From positions 282,913 through 346,912 of the forward strand of contig JAANDG010000091.1 in NCBI GenBank assembly GCA_036852015.1: a DNA stretch of 64,000 nt, given 5' to 3'. The DNA comes from Pelodera strongyloides. Taxonomy: Eukaryota; Nematoda; Chromadorea; Rhabditida; Rhabditidae. The notes under the pieces are model-generated. The model saw only the letters and a list, made by a program, of their open reading frames with translations, ran no database searches and was not told the origin of the DNA. This document shows, one piece after another, positions 36,049 to 48,369 of this stretch. Each line of letters starts with the position of its first letter. Positions within the stretch are counted from its first letter, which is position 1. The translations under genes were made by a program, and so were the position numbers.

Positions 36049-39000
36049 TTACCACAATTCGGTTTGCTTTAGGAGAACTGAACTCTGTAATGAGGGATGT
36101 TGATGAAAAAAAATATATTTAAAAAAAAGTAGTGGACCCATATTCTTTTATTATATTTTTTACCTTGTACCATTTTTTGATGTGCTATATATTTATTGCC
36201 GTCCTTCATTATTTCCTTGTTTGGTGCGCATCCCCTTTTATTTCTAGTTATTTAACTAATAAATAAATGTTAATGTAAGGCTTTTTTTTTTGAAAACAAA
36301 ATAAAAATAAAATATGGTTAACCTGAAATGATTCCGTGTATGTATTTCCATGTGGGTCTGATTCCGATTGCAATTCTCTCTGTACAAACGCTGAGGGGGC
36401 GAATTCTGTTTCAAACTTCTGAGTTTGAGCTGAAATTAATAAGAAAATAGTTTTTTTAAGAGAAAGAAGACCGTCTCCGTACAGCATTTGAGCTAAAAAA
36501 AAGTAATCATGGGTTAATCTTGGACGTTAGAAATTAATAAGAAAATCCTATTACCAATTCAAAGCAATTCCAAAAAGGATATATTCGAAAAAAGTGCGTT
36601 CCAGCGGATTTTATGCGAACTTGTAGCGCGCGGAAAATGATCATCTTTTTCGGCCTCTAATTCCTATGTGAATATTGGCTACAATAAGATTCTTTTGTAA
36701 TATCATAAAGTTGCTTTGAATTGGTAATAGGATTCCAAATTGCGAAAAGTTTACAATTCAAATCCGCTTTCCGATTCCAATTCCACGTAATTAATTGTCG
36801 AAAAACCCTTTTGTATTCTCTGTTGTACTTGTCCTGAAATGTGCACATTATGACTTGAGCAAAGCGCAGTTTCACATTCATATATAGTCAATGCTGCTCA
36901 AGAGTGTTCAATACCATCAACATTTAATGACTTGAAAAGTGAATTCAATGGGATCAAGAATTAATCCAATCACTTAATAATTCTGTCAGCTTTAACCTTT
37001 AAAAAATTCGATTTTGGCGGCCAAGCGTCTAGCGGAAAAAATAGAAAAAATACGGCGAAACTAACATTATAAAGACCGTATATAATTGGGTTCAAACAGG
37101 AATTGGACATGGCCAACCAATGGCAGCCGAAGAAGAAGACATTGATGTAATACCATCTAAAACATTTTATAATCTCTAAAAAAAGATACCTTACGCTGCA
37201 AGTCTTATCTTGCAGATTTTCTTTGGAAATAAAAAAAAAGTTGAATGATCTTGTACTACTTGTAATGGTTGTGGGAAACAGTTAGAAACTCCAAAATATT
37301 TAGGTGCTACAGGCTACAAATCTACAAAAGTGCATTGGTCAAAATTAACGTTATACGGTATGTCGTGTGATAAAGTAGTCGGTGCATTGATCACAAATTG
37401 AAAGTCATTTTTACTGAGCTTGATCTTTTAATAACAAATAAATGTTAAACTCACGCGTTGATATCTGGTTTTATTTCGCAAAGTAATGAATAGGTTTCCA
37501 GTGGAAACCAACAAAACGAAAATAGAGCCACAACAATAATGAGCATTTTCATCAGCTGAAATAATTATCAGGAAATTAAGTCCGCCTTGTAAGGAGTCTT
37601 CACATGTGGAATAATAGACCGTATATTTTGCCAGGCTTCGAGCTGAACACGATTCTCATCTTTTAGACATTTCTGGTTGCTACATGGAAAGGAAGCTAAC
37701 GATCTACTGTCTGTATGAGCAAGGACACATTATCACATAGCTCTAGTCTAACGTACATACAAACATCAAATACAGACATATACTTTGTAATGAATAAAGA
37801 GCACGCAAACTAATTGACTTGAATGTCAATTTAGATTAAAGCACAAGAGTTAGCTTCAAATATTGAAAATTCCGATATTTGAAATGTTCTTGTATCTGTA
37901 TAAGCTTTAGCCGACTACTCCGCCACAACACGAAATTTCAAAAAACTGTTCGATATTTATTGTTTGACACATAAGGATGCAATAATAATCACATATGTAT
38001 ATAGAAGTGACAATAGGGGTGACAAGCATATACACATGTACCTGGCGAGATGATTTGTGCCGCTCTGATTTTTGCTAAAGAACTTGAGTGAAATTTCATA
38101 TTTTTAACCAGTCAATTATGTCGACGGTATCAAGAAATATGTACTGATCTGCCACTTATAACTTTACTTATAATACTACATTGAAATAACTTGTTTAGGG
38201 AATTCCAATTCGAGAAAAAAGTGTTATAATGGGTATGTCATTCATGACTTACACGTCGGTTTCCAATTTCAACAGCTGCATTCTGCTGTCCAACCACTTG
38301 CAATTCTTGCGTTAAACTTGATGTCGCAGTCCATATCTATAAATGATGAACATATATTTTTATTTATTTATTAAATAACACCACCGGGATGTTGCAATTG
38401 CAATATGTTATTTGCAACATACCAAAAAAAAACTGGAGCATTCATTTTCATTCCAATGACATAGTATAGCGACAGCAAGCCCGGGAAAGTTTTTCATGTT
38501 TTTTCTCTATGACAACTCGAGTTACCAGCAAAGTCATATTCGATATTCCACAGTAAGAAACTCTGTATATATTATATAGCACGGCAAGCGCTCACCTTAA
38601 TTGCAATCATTGTGTACGCCGAATCAAGAATAACCATTGGAATAAAATATGTAATCACAGTCAAATAGACATTATACACTTTCCACCACTGCGTCTCCGC
38701 GTAAACTGGACGACACTAAACAGAACACTTATAACACATCTACTATGCCGTACCCTATGAGAATTTTGAAACTCCCGCCACTGATTGTAGGATAAAGCTG
38801 AATCTACTAAGTTGTAAGTCAGTTGCAATCAATAGTAATACCTGATCAATGCTAATAGTTTCTTCTGTAAATGTCATCACTTCATGAAATAAACCATGAG
38901 GAAGGGAGACAATTAACGCGATAATCCATATTAATGAGACGAGAAGCCTTAAAAATAGAAATATAGAGAAGAGAAATGTTTTTGGAACTTTTCATGCCTT

Positions 39001-42000
39001 TTGTATTGTGTAACGGAAAACGCTACTCTAAATTGTATAAGGTGAGCGTTACTGTTGAATAAGTGCGATCTATGATGAAACATGGAACACGGATCAAGGC
39101 AGGACAACTATTTAATAAACCTCTGTGATTATAATCATTTACCATAATTATCATAATTTCGTGCTCCCGTGCATTTTTTCTTTTCCAACGACGGACAGCA
39201 AATAATACATTTTAGTGCACATATTCAAAGACGATATTAAATTTACTTACAACACAAACAGAAAGTTGGTACATGAACGTCTTATTAATATATTGGATTT
39301 TAAACTTAAAGAAATAAGTTACTACGTTCGCTGTACATAATCTCCGAGAAATCGACAAAAGTGTTTTTGTGGATTTCAATAGCGAGTAAAATCATACTTG
39401 TGAGTGTAACAAAATTGAATAGGTGTTTTGTAAGTACTCAGTACAATCAAGCATTTTGTGAAGCGTTCAACCAAGGCAGAAGCGGTATTTCTATCAGCCA
39501 CCCGAGCTTCTAATTAAACCTTGTTCCCGTGCCCCCTCGAGGGTCAATCTCCACCGTCACTTTAAGGCTTTCAGGTTCGATTCCGGCAAACGCCATCGCT
39601 TTTGCCAGTAGCACCTGGCTGAAGATGTGTTTTAAGTTTTAGTGGTCTACCCGAATTAAAATCAATGTTTTCATTTCCGTATTAGAGAACCCGACAGTAA
39701 TTTCACGGCTGTGTTAGCGCCACATTGTAAAAGGGAAATACGAGTAATGATGTTATCTTATGATATAAAGTTGGGAGCTTTGTTTGTTTGTTTGTGCGTT
39801 TGTTTGAATGTACGTTTGGATGATGTGCGTTACGCTCAGGTTGTAGGATTGGTTTCAGTAGTTCACGTTCCCGTGCACTGAGCCATCTCACTTCCCGAGC
39901 GCCCCTCTCACAAACGTCCAAAAAAGGCTGCATATGTGGAATATGTGTGGTGTATCGTTCGGGCGTTTCTGCGGCACAAAGGGTTCAAAGAACACTCACG
40001 GCACAAAACTCAAAGAACGACCAATTTTGAAAACTTGAAATCACGCTTTTTCGTCTAATGCTTTATTTACTCTTATTTTACAAAAATTTTCCATTGCCTT
40101 TCAACGTGAGATTATCCTCAGCTTGAGCAACCTACGAGAATCCAGCCCTGAGCTACGCACTCGCAGACTGCATACACTCACTGCATATACTCACCAACGC
40201 CATTGCGGATGGCTCACACGAATGCCACACAAAAGGTTGCATTATACTCCAAGGAAGCGGAGTATCGCCGAGCGATAATGTTCAAAGAACATCCCTTGCT
40301 GTGCAACGCCATTGGGGAGCGCTCACATGAGCACCACACAAAGTTTGCATGTACACCAAGGGCGCGGAGTACATGCCGAGCGATAGAGTTCAAAGAACAC
40401 CCACTGCAGGGCACCTCCACTGCGGAACGCCCAGTGAACGCTACAAAGGCTGCCATATAAAGAATGCTTGCGGGGTATCTTCGAGCGATTGTGCGGCAAT
40501 TAGGCCGAGATCCCTGTTCCATGCAATTCAAGAAGCATATTCGCAATTATAATAATTCCCTGTCAATGGCATCGATGTGTGCTCAACTTGATGTTCCCCG
40601 TGGCGCCGGTCCTTATTTATGAGGAATATAGTCAACAGAAACTAAGTTATATCCCCGTGTTTGATATTGGTGTAGGTTTCAAAAGGAAAATAACAAAGGA
40701 AACCATTTCCTTCAGACAAATGTTTGCTTCTAACTTATATAGCCCAGCGAAACATTGCGAAGTATCATCCAGGACATTCCTTTTTTTAGGATTTGAAATT
40801 TTTCCATATTGTAGAGTCCAGCAAGTTTGCAGACAATTTAGAGGAATATAGTCAACAGAAACTCGTTCTAACCCGTGTTGTTCAATATTGTATGGGGTTT
40901 CAAAAAGAAAAAGAAGACTGGAGACTCTTTGGATAAATGTTTCCTCCTAACTATATAGCCAGAGAAACATTGCGGCGTATCAGCCACGCGATATTAAGCT
41001 GCTTTTAGGCTTTGGCAATTTTTTCGATGTCCTAGAGTAGAGGAAGTTGCAGACAATTTAGGAGAAATATAGTCAACAGAAACTAAGTTCTTTCCCCAGG
41101 AAACTATTCTTGCGAGAAAGAGTTGCCTCTACTTATAGATATAGCCCAGTGAAACATAGCGACCATCAGCGAATATTGGAAAGACGCCTCAGGCGGCGGT
41201 AGCCGACTGGTTAGATATAATTTGCGTAGTTTACACGTTGAAAAACTTGACGAATTATGTTAATTGGGTTATGGATTAAACATGTTAAATAGGACAACTA
41301 TTAACTATGAATTAACCTGCTCTGAAAGGCGTCTTTGCTCTTTTCCCTGAAGATTTTAGGTTTACCTTTAGGAAAAAGTTAATGCATGTTTCCACATCTA
41401 ATAAAAAATGTCTACGTCATGTGCCACATGTCTTAAAACGAAATGTCGGCCGGTTTTTGAACACATCGAGTACACCAGTCTTATGCAGCGTATGCAAATG
41501 AACACACATTAGAATAAAAAAAATCGAGCTAAATTCAAGCAAATTACCATAAATACGTAAGTATTCAGTTGTCCACGATATGTTTCAAAAACCGGCCGGT
41601 ATTGCGCTTTAAATAATGCTCTTGAGCACGATAGTTTTCGGCTGGTAGCTTTTTGGCAAGCCACTGAATTCTCACTCTTGATCAGTACAGATTATAGATT
41701 TAAAATTATATTTCGGTAGGACACACCCAGAAATTACCAGCATCCGGCTTTTCTTGTGTGCCTGACCTTTTAAAATATATAGTAGAAATTACCTGGCATT
41801 ATTAGCTGAGAGTCTTCCTTGTCGCGGGAAGAAAACAGTTCTGAATTCATGGACAGCAGAGGCAGTCAGAGTAAAAACAGAGACAGAGAGGGTGACAGTC
41901 TCTGTATAGGGTACAATCTTACAGAGGACTGGAGGAAGATGCCAGACCTGCAAGAATATTGTCTTTTCTCCCCTGCTCTCTCCCATCCCCATATCCATAT

Positions 42001-42486
42001 CCCTGAACATCACAATTTATCTCTCTCTCTCTAACTCGCTCTCTCTCTCTCGCTCTCTCTCTCGGCTACCAACTTTCAAACCGCAAACCTGAAACAATGC
42101 CGCTTGAAATTTGAATGGGATCGCAAATATTCCAGTCATCAAGTCAGCAAATGCCAGATTAATAATGAAGTAAGTGGTTATAGATCGGGTTCTCAAACGT
42201 GCCAACGTTACGTAAATCACCAAAAGATTTCCGAACACGGCCATCACGGCAATTGTTGCATAGAGAAGGCACCAAATTATCTGAATTAGGCAGGCTTAGG
42301 CTTAGGTTCCTTGGTTAATAAATTTACTTTTTGAGTATTTATTTTCAGGTTTTTTCGTTTAAACTAAATGTTAAACTAATTATAAAAAAAAGTCATTACC
42401 AATTCGAAAACAGATAATTCATACAGTCCCTCATCTTGTATTACGGATGTATCTTCTTCGATGTAAAGTGTCAGTGAATCGTTCAT
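36049..42486 (-). CDS. Class A neuropeptide-type GPCR with HEF instead of DRY, 11 exons
   Basis: Exons 42400-42486, 42089-42280, 41793-41947, 38842-38947, 38596-38715, 38253-38336, 37455-37555, 37066-37156, 36755-36833, 36323-36429 and 36049-36084 close in phase and give 385 residues. ATG at 42486 with an early Asn-Asp-Ser glycosylation site. TM1 has GN (46-47), TM2 NLAFAD, TM3 LCKIVPYTETVTL then AVHEFRTVFFP, TM4 a single Trp, ECL2 Cys181, TM5 YFIP, TM6 FCWFPLE (263-269), TM7 CHWLAMSNSCLNPIIY. The tail starts DKYNREYKRVF. These features match neuropeptide receptors. At 126-128 the D/E-R-Y triplet is His-Glu-Phe, so the key Arg is a Glu. Retaining intron 9 would instead end the protein at 36657 (370 residues). 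An AATAAA lies at 36040-36045 just after the 36049 stop. Confidence 0.88.
39770..39870. repeat. GTTT-repeat block, dispersed copy 3
   Basis: TTTGTTTGTTTG run followed by TTTGGATGATGTGCGTTACGC, similar to 11185-11290 and 24485-24605. Here it is inside GPCR intron 3. Confidence 0.7.
39960..40515. repeat. Degenerate ~120-bp tandem repeats in GPCR intron 3
   Basis: Repeated landmarks GTTCAAAGAACA, GCGGAGTA and GCCGAGCGATA recur at roughly 120-bp spacing in about three diverged units. The sequence is GC-richer than the surroundings. Confidence 0.75.
40612..41165. repeat. ~222-bp tandem repeat, 2.5 copies, in GPCR intron 3
   Basis: Units begin GAATATAGTCAACAGAAACT at about 40622 and 40844, with a third partial at about 41068, and contain ATAGCCCAGCGAAACAT and GCAGACAATTTA. 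The copies differ by many substitutions and indels. Confidence 0.85.
41433..41612. mobile_element. TTAA MITE in GPCR intron 3
   Basis: TTAA at 41433-41436 and 41609-41612. Ends AACGAAATGTCGGCCGG and CCGGCCGGTATTGCGCT. Same family as 27948-28123. Confidence 0.88.
42020..42063. repeat. CT/GA microsatellite in GPCR intron 2
   Basis: (CT)n with a few interruptions fills much of the 141-bp intron between the TM2 and TM3 exons. The acceptor remains intact at 41948. Confidence 0.95.
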
Positions 42487-42489
42487 CGT

Positions 42490-43845
42490 TTATTTTAAAA
42501 AGATTCTGAAAACTTTGCTTCTGATGATAAGAAAATGTGAGCATAACAATCAACAAAAAAGACAGCCGAATTCAAAATATGCAGGTCTTGAAGTAACACA
42601 GAAGAAGTCAGATATGCACGGGGCACAACACTTACTTTCAGCCGTAGAACTTTGCGTATGATGTAAATAAAGCCATATGGCCTTATGCGCCAGCGTGCAC
42701 ATTTTACATTTTCAAATAACAAAGGATTACTGAGAAAAATAAACACAGAACATTAACTGCCGTAACTGGCAAATGATTAGAATCTTTAGGAAAGAGGAAC
42801 CAAAAACTAGTTTCAAAAATTAGCTAATTAATACAGTATGCGCATTGTACTTTTCTTTTACATCACGAAATTATAACGATGAGATCTTTATTTATAAACG
42901 ATAAAAACCACAGTAGTTGGTCCTCGGGGAAAATAATAATAATGATGTGATCTTATTTTATTTAACTAAAATATACTTTTCAGGTAAAAAGAAGAAATGA
43001 TGATAAAGAAAAAAAAGGAATTTCACAGCAGAGCTGTTTCTTATACTATATCTATATAACCCCTTGTATAAGCATCTGTCATCAGGCACTATATTCTGTG
43101 GTCCAGCAAAACTCGCGTAAAAAGCTGTGAAGATTTTTTTGTGCTTCAACTAGTGTGATGAAAAAATGCACCTAATAAGTATCGACTATCTCTAACATAA
43201 TGCTGCATGCAAGTATGAATAAAAGTGTATTTGTGCTCCGACGCTGAGTTTTCTTTTTGGATTTCCGTTTGCTATACTACAGTCACACTTACTAAACCTG
43301 TAGTTTAATAACACAAAAAATCGGATTAACCTTTTTACATGGGCATGGGCCTGAGAGCTTGATGTAGATGTGCAGTATTAGTAGTTTATAAAATTTAAGT
43401 TATGCACTCGTTAGGATTATTGTTCTTTACTAGATCTTTATTATTTATATCAAAAAAAAAAATGAAAAATATTTACAGTTGCCTGGGATATTTCGATCAT
43501 CATATTTCTATGGTGAGAAAATGTGCTGACGCACATAGACGATGTATTATGCCAATTTTTAGACATTATGAATATGAATTATTCTGTAGAATGTAAATAT
43601 TTATATCAGACACCTTCTGCGAACTTCTATAATATTCAAGATTAATGAGCGTTCAAATAAAGGGTGTTTGATGGCACAATAGAGCTCTTAAAGAGGTATA
43701 GCAACCGGTTTTGAAATACATGTTGGACGATGTATTTCCCATGGTAGTGTATGCAAATAACTGAGCGATACTGCGCGATTGTTTAGCCTAAACATGTTGA
43801 TCTACACACAACATATAGGAATGCCTCGAAAATCAGCTGTTATAT
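42490..43845. other. GPCR upstream region, no gene recognised
   Basis: AT-rich sequence. The minus-strand frame 42495-42746 lies just upstream of the GPCR start and is not recognised. Confidence 0.5.
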
Positions 43846-43848
43846 CAC

Positions 43849-44006
43849 TTCAAAGCCAAATACCGGCCGGTTTTTGAATTCTCATGTATTTATGCTAATT
43901 TGCTCGAATTTAACTCGATTTTTTATTCTAATTTATGTTCATTTGCATAAGCTACAAAATAACAAAATGCTGGTGAACTCGATGTGTTTGAAAAACCGGC
44001 CGTTTT
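43849..44006. mobile_element. MITE fragment, ACCGGCCGG family
   Basis: Left end AAGCCAAATACCGGCCGG, interior TTTGCATAAGCTAC, right end truncated after AAAAACCGGCCG. No TTAA remains on the right. Confidence 0.8.
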
Positions 44007-44009
44007 ATT

Positions 44010-47000
44010 ATGACGTAATTCCGGAAGTAGAAAACAATTTTACAATAGGTAAAAACCATAACAATCTTTCCCGAGGGAATGTAAAATACCGTATTTCGGA
44101 TAGGGTTTCATTGGCTTTAAAAAAACAATGAGCAAAGAATGCGAAGCCGAAGTAATGTATTTGAAAATGATGCAATTTCACTCAGTTAATAATTTATATG
44201 CCTAACAACTACGGTTTAGTATTGCTAAGTGTAGGTCTGCTTATAATGGGTTATGTTATAAAGTATTAAATATAAATGTTAGACACCTTCAACCCTGAAC
44301 TTCTAAACTATGCAAAAATAATGAGGAGTTCGAAGGTGTATCCAATGACAAAAAGAAAAGAATATAACAAAGAAAGAAGGTGGAAGAGTAAGGGCCAAAT
44401 TTTGAAGAAGATTTGCGAACTCGTCTTTTAAGCCAAGTAGTTTTTTTTACATCTGGCTAAAACCTTTAGACCTATTTTAATAACCATAATTATTAGGTAT
44501 GTAAATGATGGCGTGTATTATACACGTCAATAAACGTTTCTTGCAGGCTTAGCAAGAATTAATCTAAATGTGAATGTGCCTGCGTGTCATGTGTAAGAAA
44601 ATATCAAAAAATTTAAATCCTTTGTAATCATATATGATACTATCAAATGCAATTTCCAAGTCCAAAAAACAACGTGACAAAAGAATACTTATTTAAATTA
44701 ATAGAGGTCTTTTCATCTTTTTAGTCGGTTAAAGACGTCTAATTGTAAGGCGACTTTCCATTATCAAAATAGACGTTCAACAGTCAACATACGTTTCAAT
44801 ATATGGGGATGGAGTTGTTCAACATACGTTTCAATATAGATGAATGTAGATTCCCGATACGTTTCAAATATATGGGAGTGGAGATGTCCAACATAGGTTT
44901 TAATGTATGTAGACAAACTCTCAACATGCAGAGCGTTCGATTTAATAACGAGTCTAGGGTTTGAATCCCTCGACGTACATTTTTTGTGTTCATCATTTCC
45001 ACTATGAACTATCGAAACTTACCGGCGTTGATGAAAGGGCTTCGTTGCTGACTTTGTGACAAACAAACCTTTCTGTTTCACATATAAGTAATATTAAGAA
45101 TTAAGAAGTAACTAATAAAATGTCAAGTGTTCTAGAGCTTGAACTCTCATCCAATAAAAATAAGATGTATGCAACTTGAAACTCCACGCCATCGCCCCGC
45201 ACAAAAACCGAAGAGGATCCGCCACAATAGGCTCTCTATGAATGTCAGATGGCGCACTTCTGGCGCACTTATGACGGACCTTTTGCGCAACCTAGAGGGA
45301 GTGCGCCGCCACGGTATGGCAAACACTCGTTTCGTACGCGGCGATGACGCGGAGTTTCATCAGTGTACTTACCATGTTTACTCATTTGCTATAAATAATG
45401 ATAAAACAACGTGAACAAAAAAAAATAAACATTCCTGAAACTAAGTGTGTGTGTAACTAACAACAGTGAAAAGATATTAATAAATCCACTATCGTCACTA
45501 GGTGATAATAAAATTGTTTGTATTTTAATTTTATGTGCATGCGAATCTCGCATTTAACAATAAAGCAGTGAAAGAAACAATTGCAAATAATTTATAGTGA
45601 TAGGGCTTCTATTGAAAAGTGTTACTATTAAATGAACAATCATAATCTGCAAGTTGCGCATTTGTGCTTTACTTCAACTCTCCCTCATTGATAATGCACT
45701 TCCATTTTATATTGTCTTGAACTATTATTCAAAACGCAATCTAATTTACAAATATGTATATGTGACGTGAAAAAACACAGGCAGTGCTCCTATTTTAGAT
45801 CAATTGATGGTTCAACTTAGTATTAAGTTTTGAACTAGAAATCAAATCATAATGAACTGCAAATTATAGCCCAAAACGGAATAAGATGTGTTTGGTTTTG
45901 ACTACTGAGACTGAGACTGGGAGTGTTCTAAAGATGTAGAACATGTAAGGGAAAAAGGTAAACATTAGTAAAATGCTGTTCTAACTAACTCAAATCTTTA
46001 GCAAAATTAAATTATCACAGCAGCTTTTTCAGAATGAATTGTAAAAACTGGACGTGGAGTTTGCCTTGGCTGACAGTTACTTGAATCAAGTATCGTGAAT
46101 GTGCAACCAGTCACACCTCACACCCATATTGTAGCCATTACGTGCATTCTCTTAGGTTTGCCCAAGAAGACAAAGTTTAAGTGTTTAAGCTTATAAAAGT
46201 TTACAAAATTGAAATATGATATTGATAATACAGCTCTAAATTGGCTGAACTTCATGAAACTCATGGAATTCGCCCCTTTTCTGACCCTTTTTGTGTGCAC
46301 CGTTTTCGTTTCTGAAACCCAATTTACCGGCACTTGGTCCATAATTTGAAGAGTGTCCACTTTTTGAGACCCAAACGAAAAGAAATTATATTTCAATAAC
46401 CGGGGACCCGAGGGAGTCCGAAAGTAAATGTGAGATAGAAGATAGGCGATGTTTTAAAGAAATAGGGAAATATATGGCAAAGTCGAAAAAATATATATAT
46501 TACTGTAGGTTCCACAAAATGGTTTATTGTGAAACACCGCATTTTCTGTAATAATGCAACATGACATGACTAAATCTTGCATCTTACATGATGAAACTGA
46601 AAATGAATTTTGCAGACCTCTAACCAAGCCAACTTGAATAGGAAAATATGAAAGTAAACAAGGAATAGATATGCAGAAAAAAAAATCATAATCACATTTT
46701 TCTTCGTTGCTGATTGTGTATCCATGTGCGTGTTTACGGAAGTTCTTGTTATTCAGAGTTCGTTTTTTGAATATCACTCTGATTCACAAAGATTCGCAAC
46801 AAACTGCGCGTCCTTTCGGGGCACAAACAAATTCGAAAACGTTCTAAGCGACATGACACGTGGTTTACAAAATATACAACAGCAACCCCTATGCACCCCT
46901 ATTATATGCAAATGTGTGGAACTGTGTGCGATACACACAATTTGTATATTCGGGAAATGAAGTCAGCCTAGCTAGTAGCTAGGATACGTTTGTGCCAAAT

Positions 47001-48165
47001 AAATTCTATTGATTCTATTGATTGGTCCCTTTATTCAGAATAGACCCTTTTGGGAAAGGAGTTACAATATTAAAAAGGAGTTTGATTGTAGGAATACGTC
47101 AGGAAGCGAAATATATCACTCAGTTGCTCCTTGGAGGCCGTTTCAGTTTTAGTTGAGTAAGCAAAAAAGGTCTATAACGACCGCATTCCCCTTAACCTTT
47201 ATTGGGTATTTTGGATTTGCGGGTGAAGCTTTTTCAATGTTTATCTTTGAGATCGGTACGACGTAATGCAATCTTTGCAAAGATTTGAAGTAAATATTAA
47301 ACTTTGAAAATAGATTTAATGCTGGAGCTACAGTAGGGCTCTTGCTAAGCCTACGATATTTGTAATTATTATACAATTGCAATATTCCCCTAGCTCGGTA
47401 CCCTACTTATACGCTTATACCTATACCTATACCTACCCTAGGTAGATTTACCCTAGATTGGCAAGTAATACATCAGTTCTGTAAATTATAAGTTACGCCA
47501 GATTGCTTCAACTAAAAATCAAAAACATATTGCTTGCAAAAAGTTAAAATTTCTCAAAATGCAGGAACGCATTAACTTCCTGAGGGTTATGGTTACTCCA
47601 AAAAAAAAGAAGGCAACATTTCGAATTATTCGCTTCATTGGCGTGGTGTCCAGACGTAATTTCCGAGCATTTTTGACTCGAAACGGTCAAAAAGAACTAA
47701 AGTTCGCCACTTTCCCGGAGAGAACTAGCAAGGTTTTATAATTAAAATCGAACAATAGTGAGTGGCGAATGAACACATTGTGTGGGCGCGTGATAGATTT
47801 AAAAGGTTTAAATTTTAAATCAAATCTCTATTTCTTGCATAAGTTATACAACAAATGGACTTCTAATGAGCAATTCAAAAATTGACAATGGTCACTAATT
47901 ACACTTGTTCTTTTATTAACGTAATTGTTTACTAAGACAAAATGTTCAAAAAACATTGGGCTGTTCAGGTACAAATTGGAAAACATCTACTTGCGCACTC
48001 GTACTATACTATAATACATTACATATAATATTTATGACGAACACATTTAAATTAAACATTTGCATCTAGAAAGCGCATTCTTTCAAATTCAAACTCCTTC
48101 AAGCCAAGCGAGACAAATTTGCAGATTCATTCCTAATTTTCCAAAAATAGCGTAAACTCTCGAAT
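44010..48165. other. No gene recognised
   Basis: About 4 kb of AT-rich sequence. It holds three near-repeats of CATACGTTTCAATATA at 44784-44880, and a GC-richer island at 45170-45380 with an open frame but no known domain. Short frames elsewhere have no family support. Confidence 0.5.
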
Positions 48166-48169
48166 TCAC

Positions 48170-48366
48170 CTAAAGCGGTATGGTATAACAGCCGTTTTTT
48201 GAAACGGACTTTGGTTAATTGCATTCCCCTGCCCATGAACCACATATGCAAATGAGTATGATTAGATATGTTTAGAATTAAGAAACCCACTTAGCATAAA
48301 TACATAGGTTATGCACAAGCAGTGGTCCATCTTATGTTTCAAAAAGCGTCCGTGATGCCGCTTTGA
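48170..48366. mobile_element. Diverged MITE, ACCGGCCGG-related
   Basis: Ends AAAGCGGTATGG and GATGCCGCTTTGAA with inner CCGTTTTTTGAAAC and GTTTCAAAAAGCG. The TTAA is degraded. Confidence 0.6.
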
Positions 48367-48369
48367 ACA

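Noticed and set aside
39535..39600. GGTTCGATTCC motif resembling a tRNA T-arm
   Set aside because: No 5' half able to pair with the GCAAACGCC 3' segment.
44904..44985. tRNA-like stretch with GGGTTTGAATCCC and a possible acceptor stem
   Set aside because: The T-arm fits, but no acceptable anticodon stem-loop could be drawn. At most a decayed tRNA or SINE remnant.
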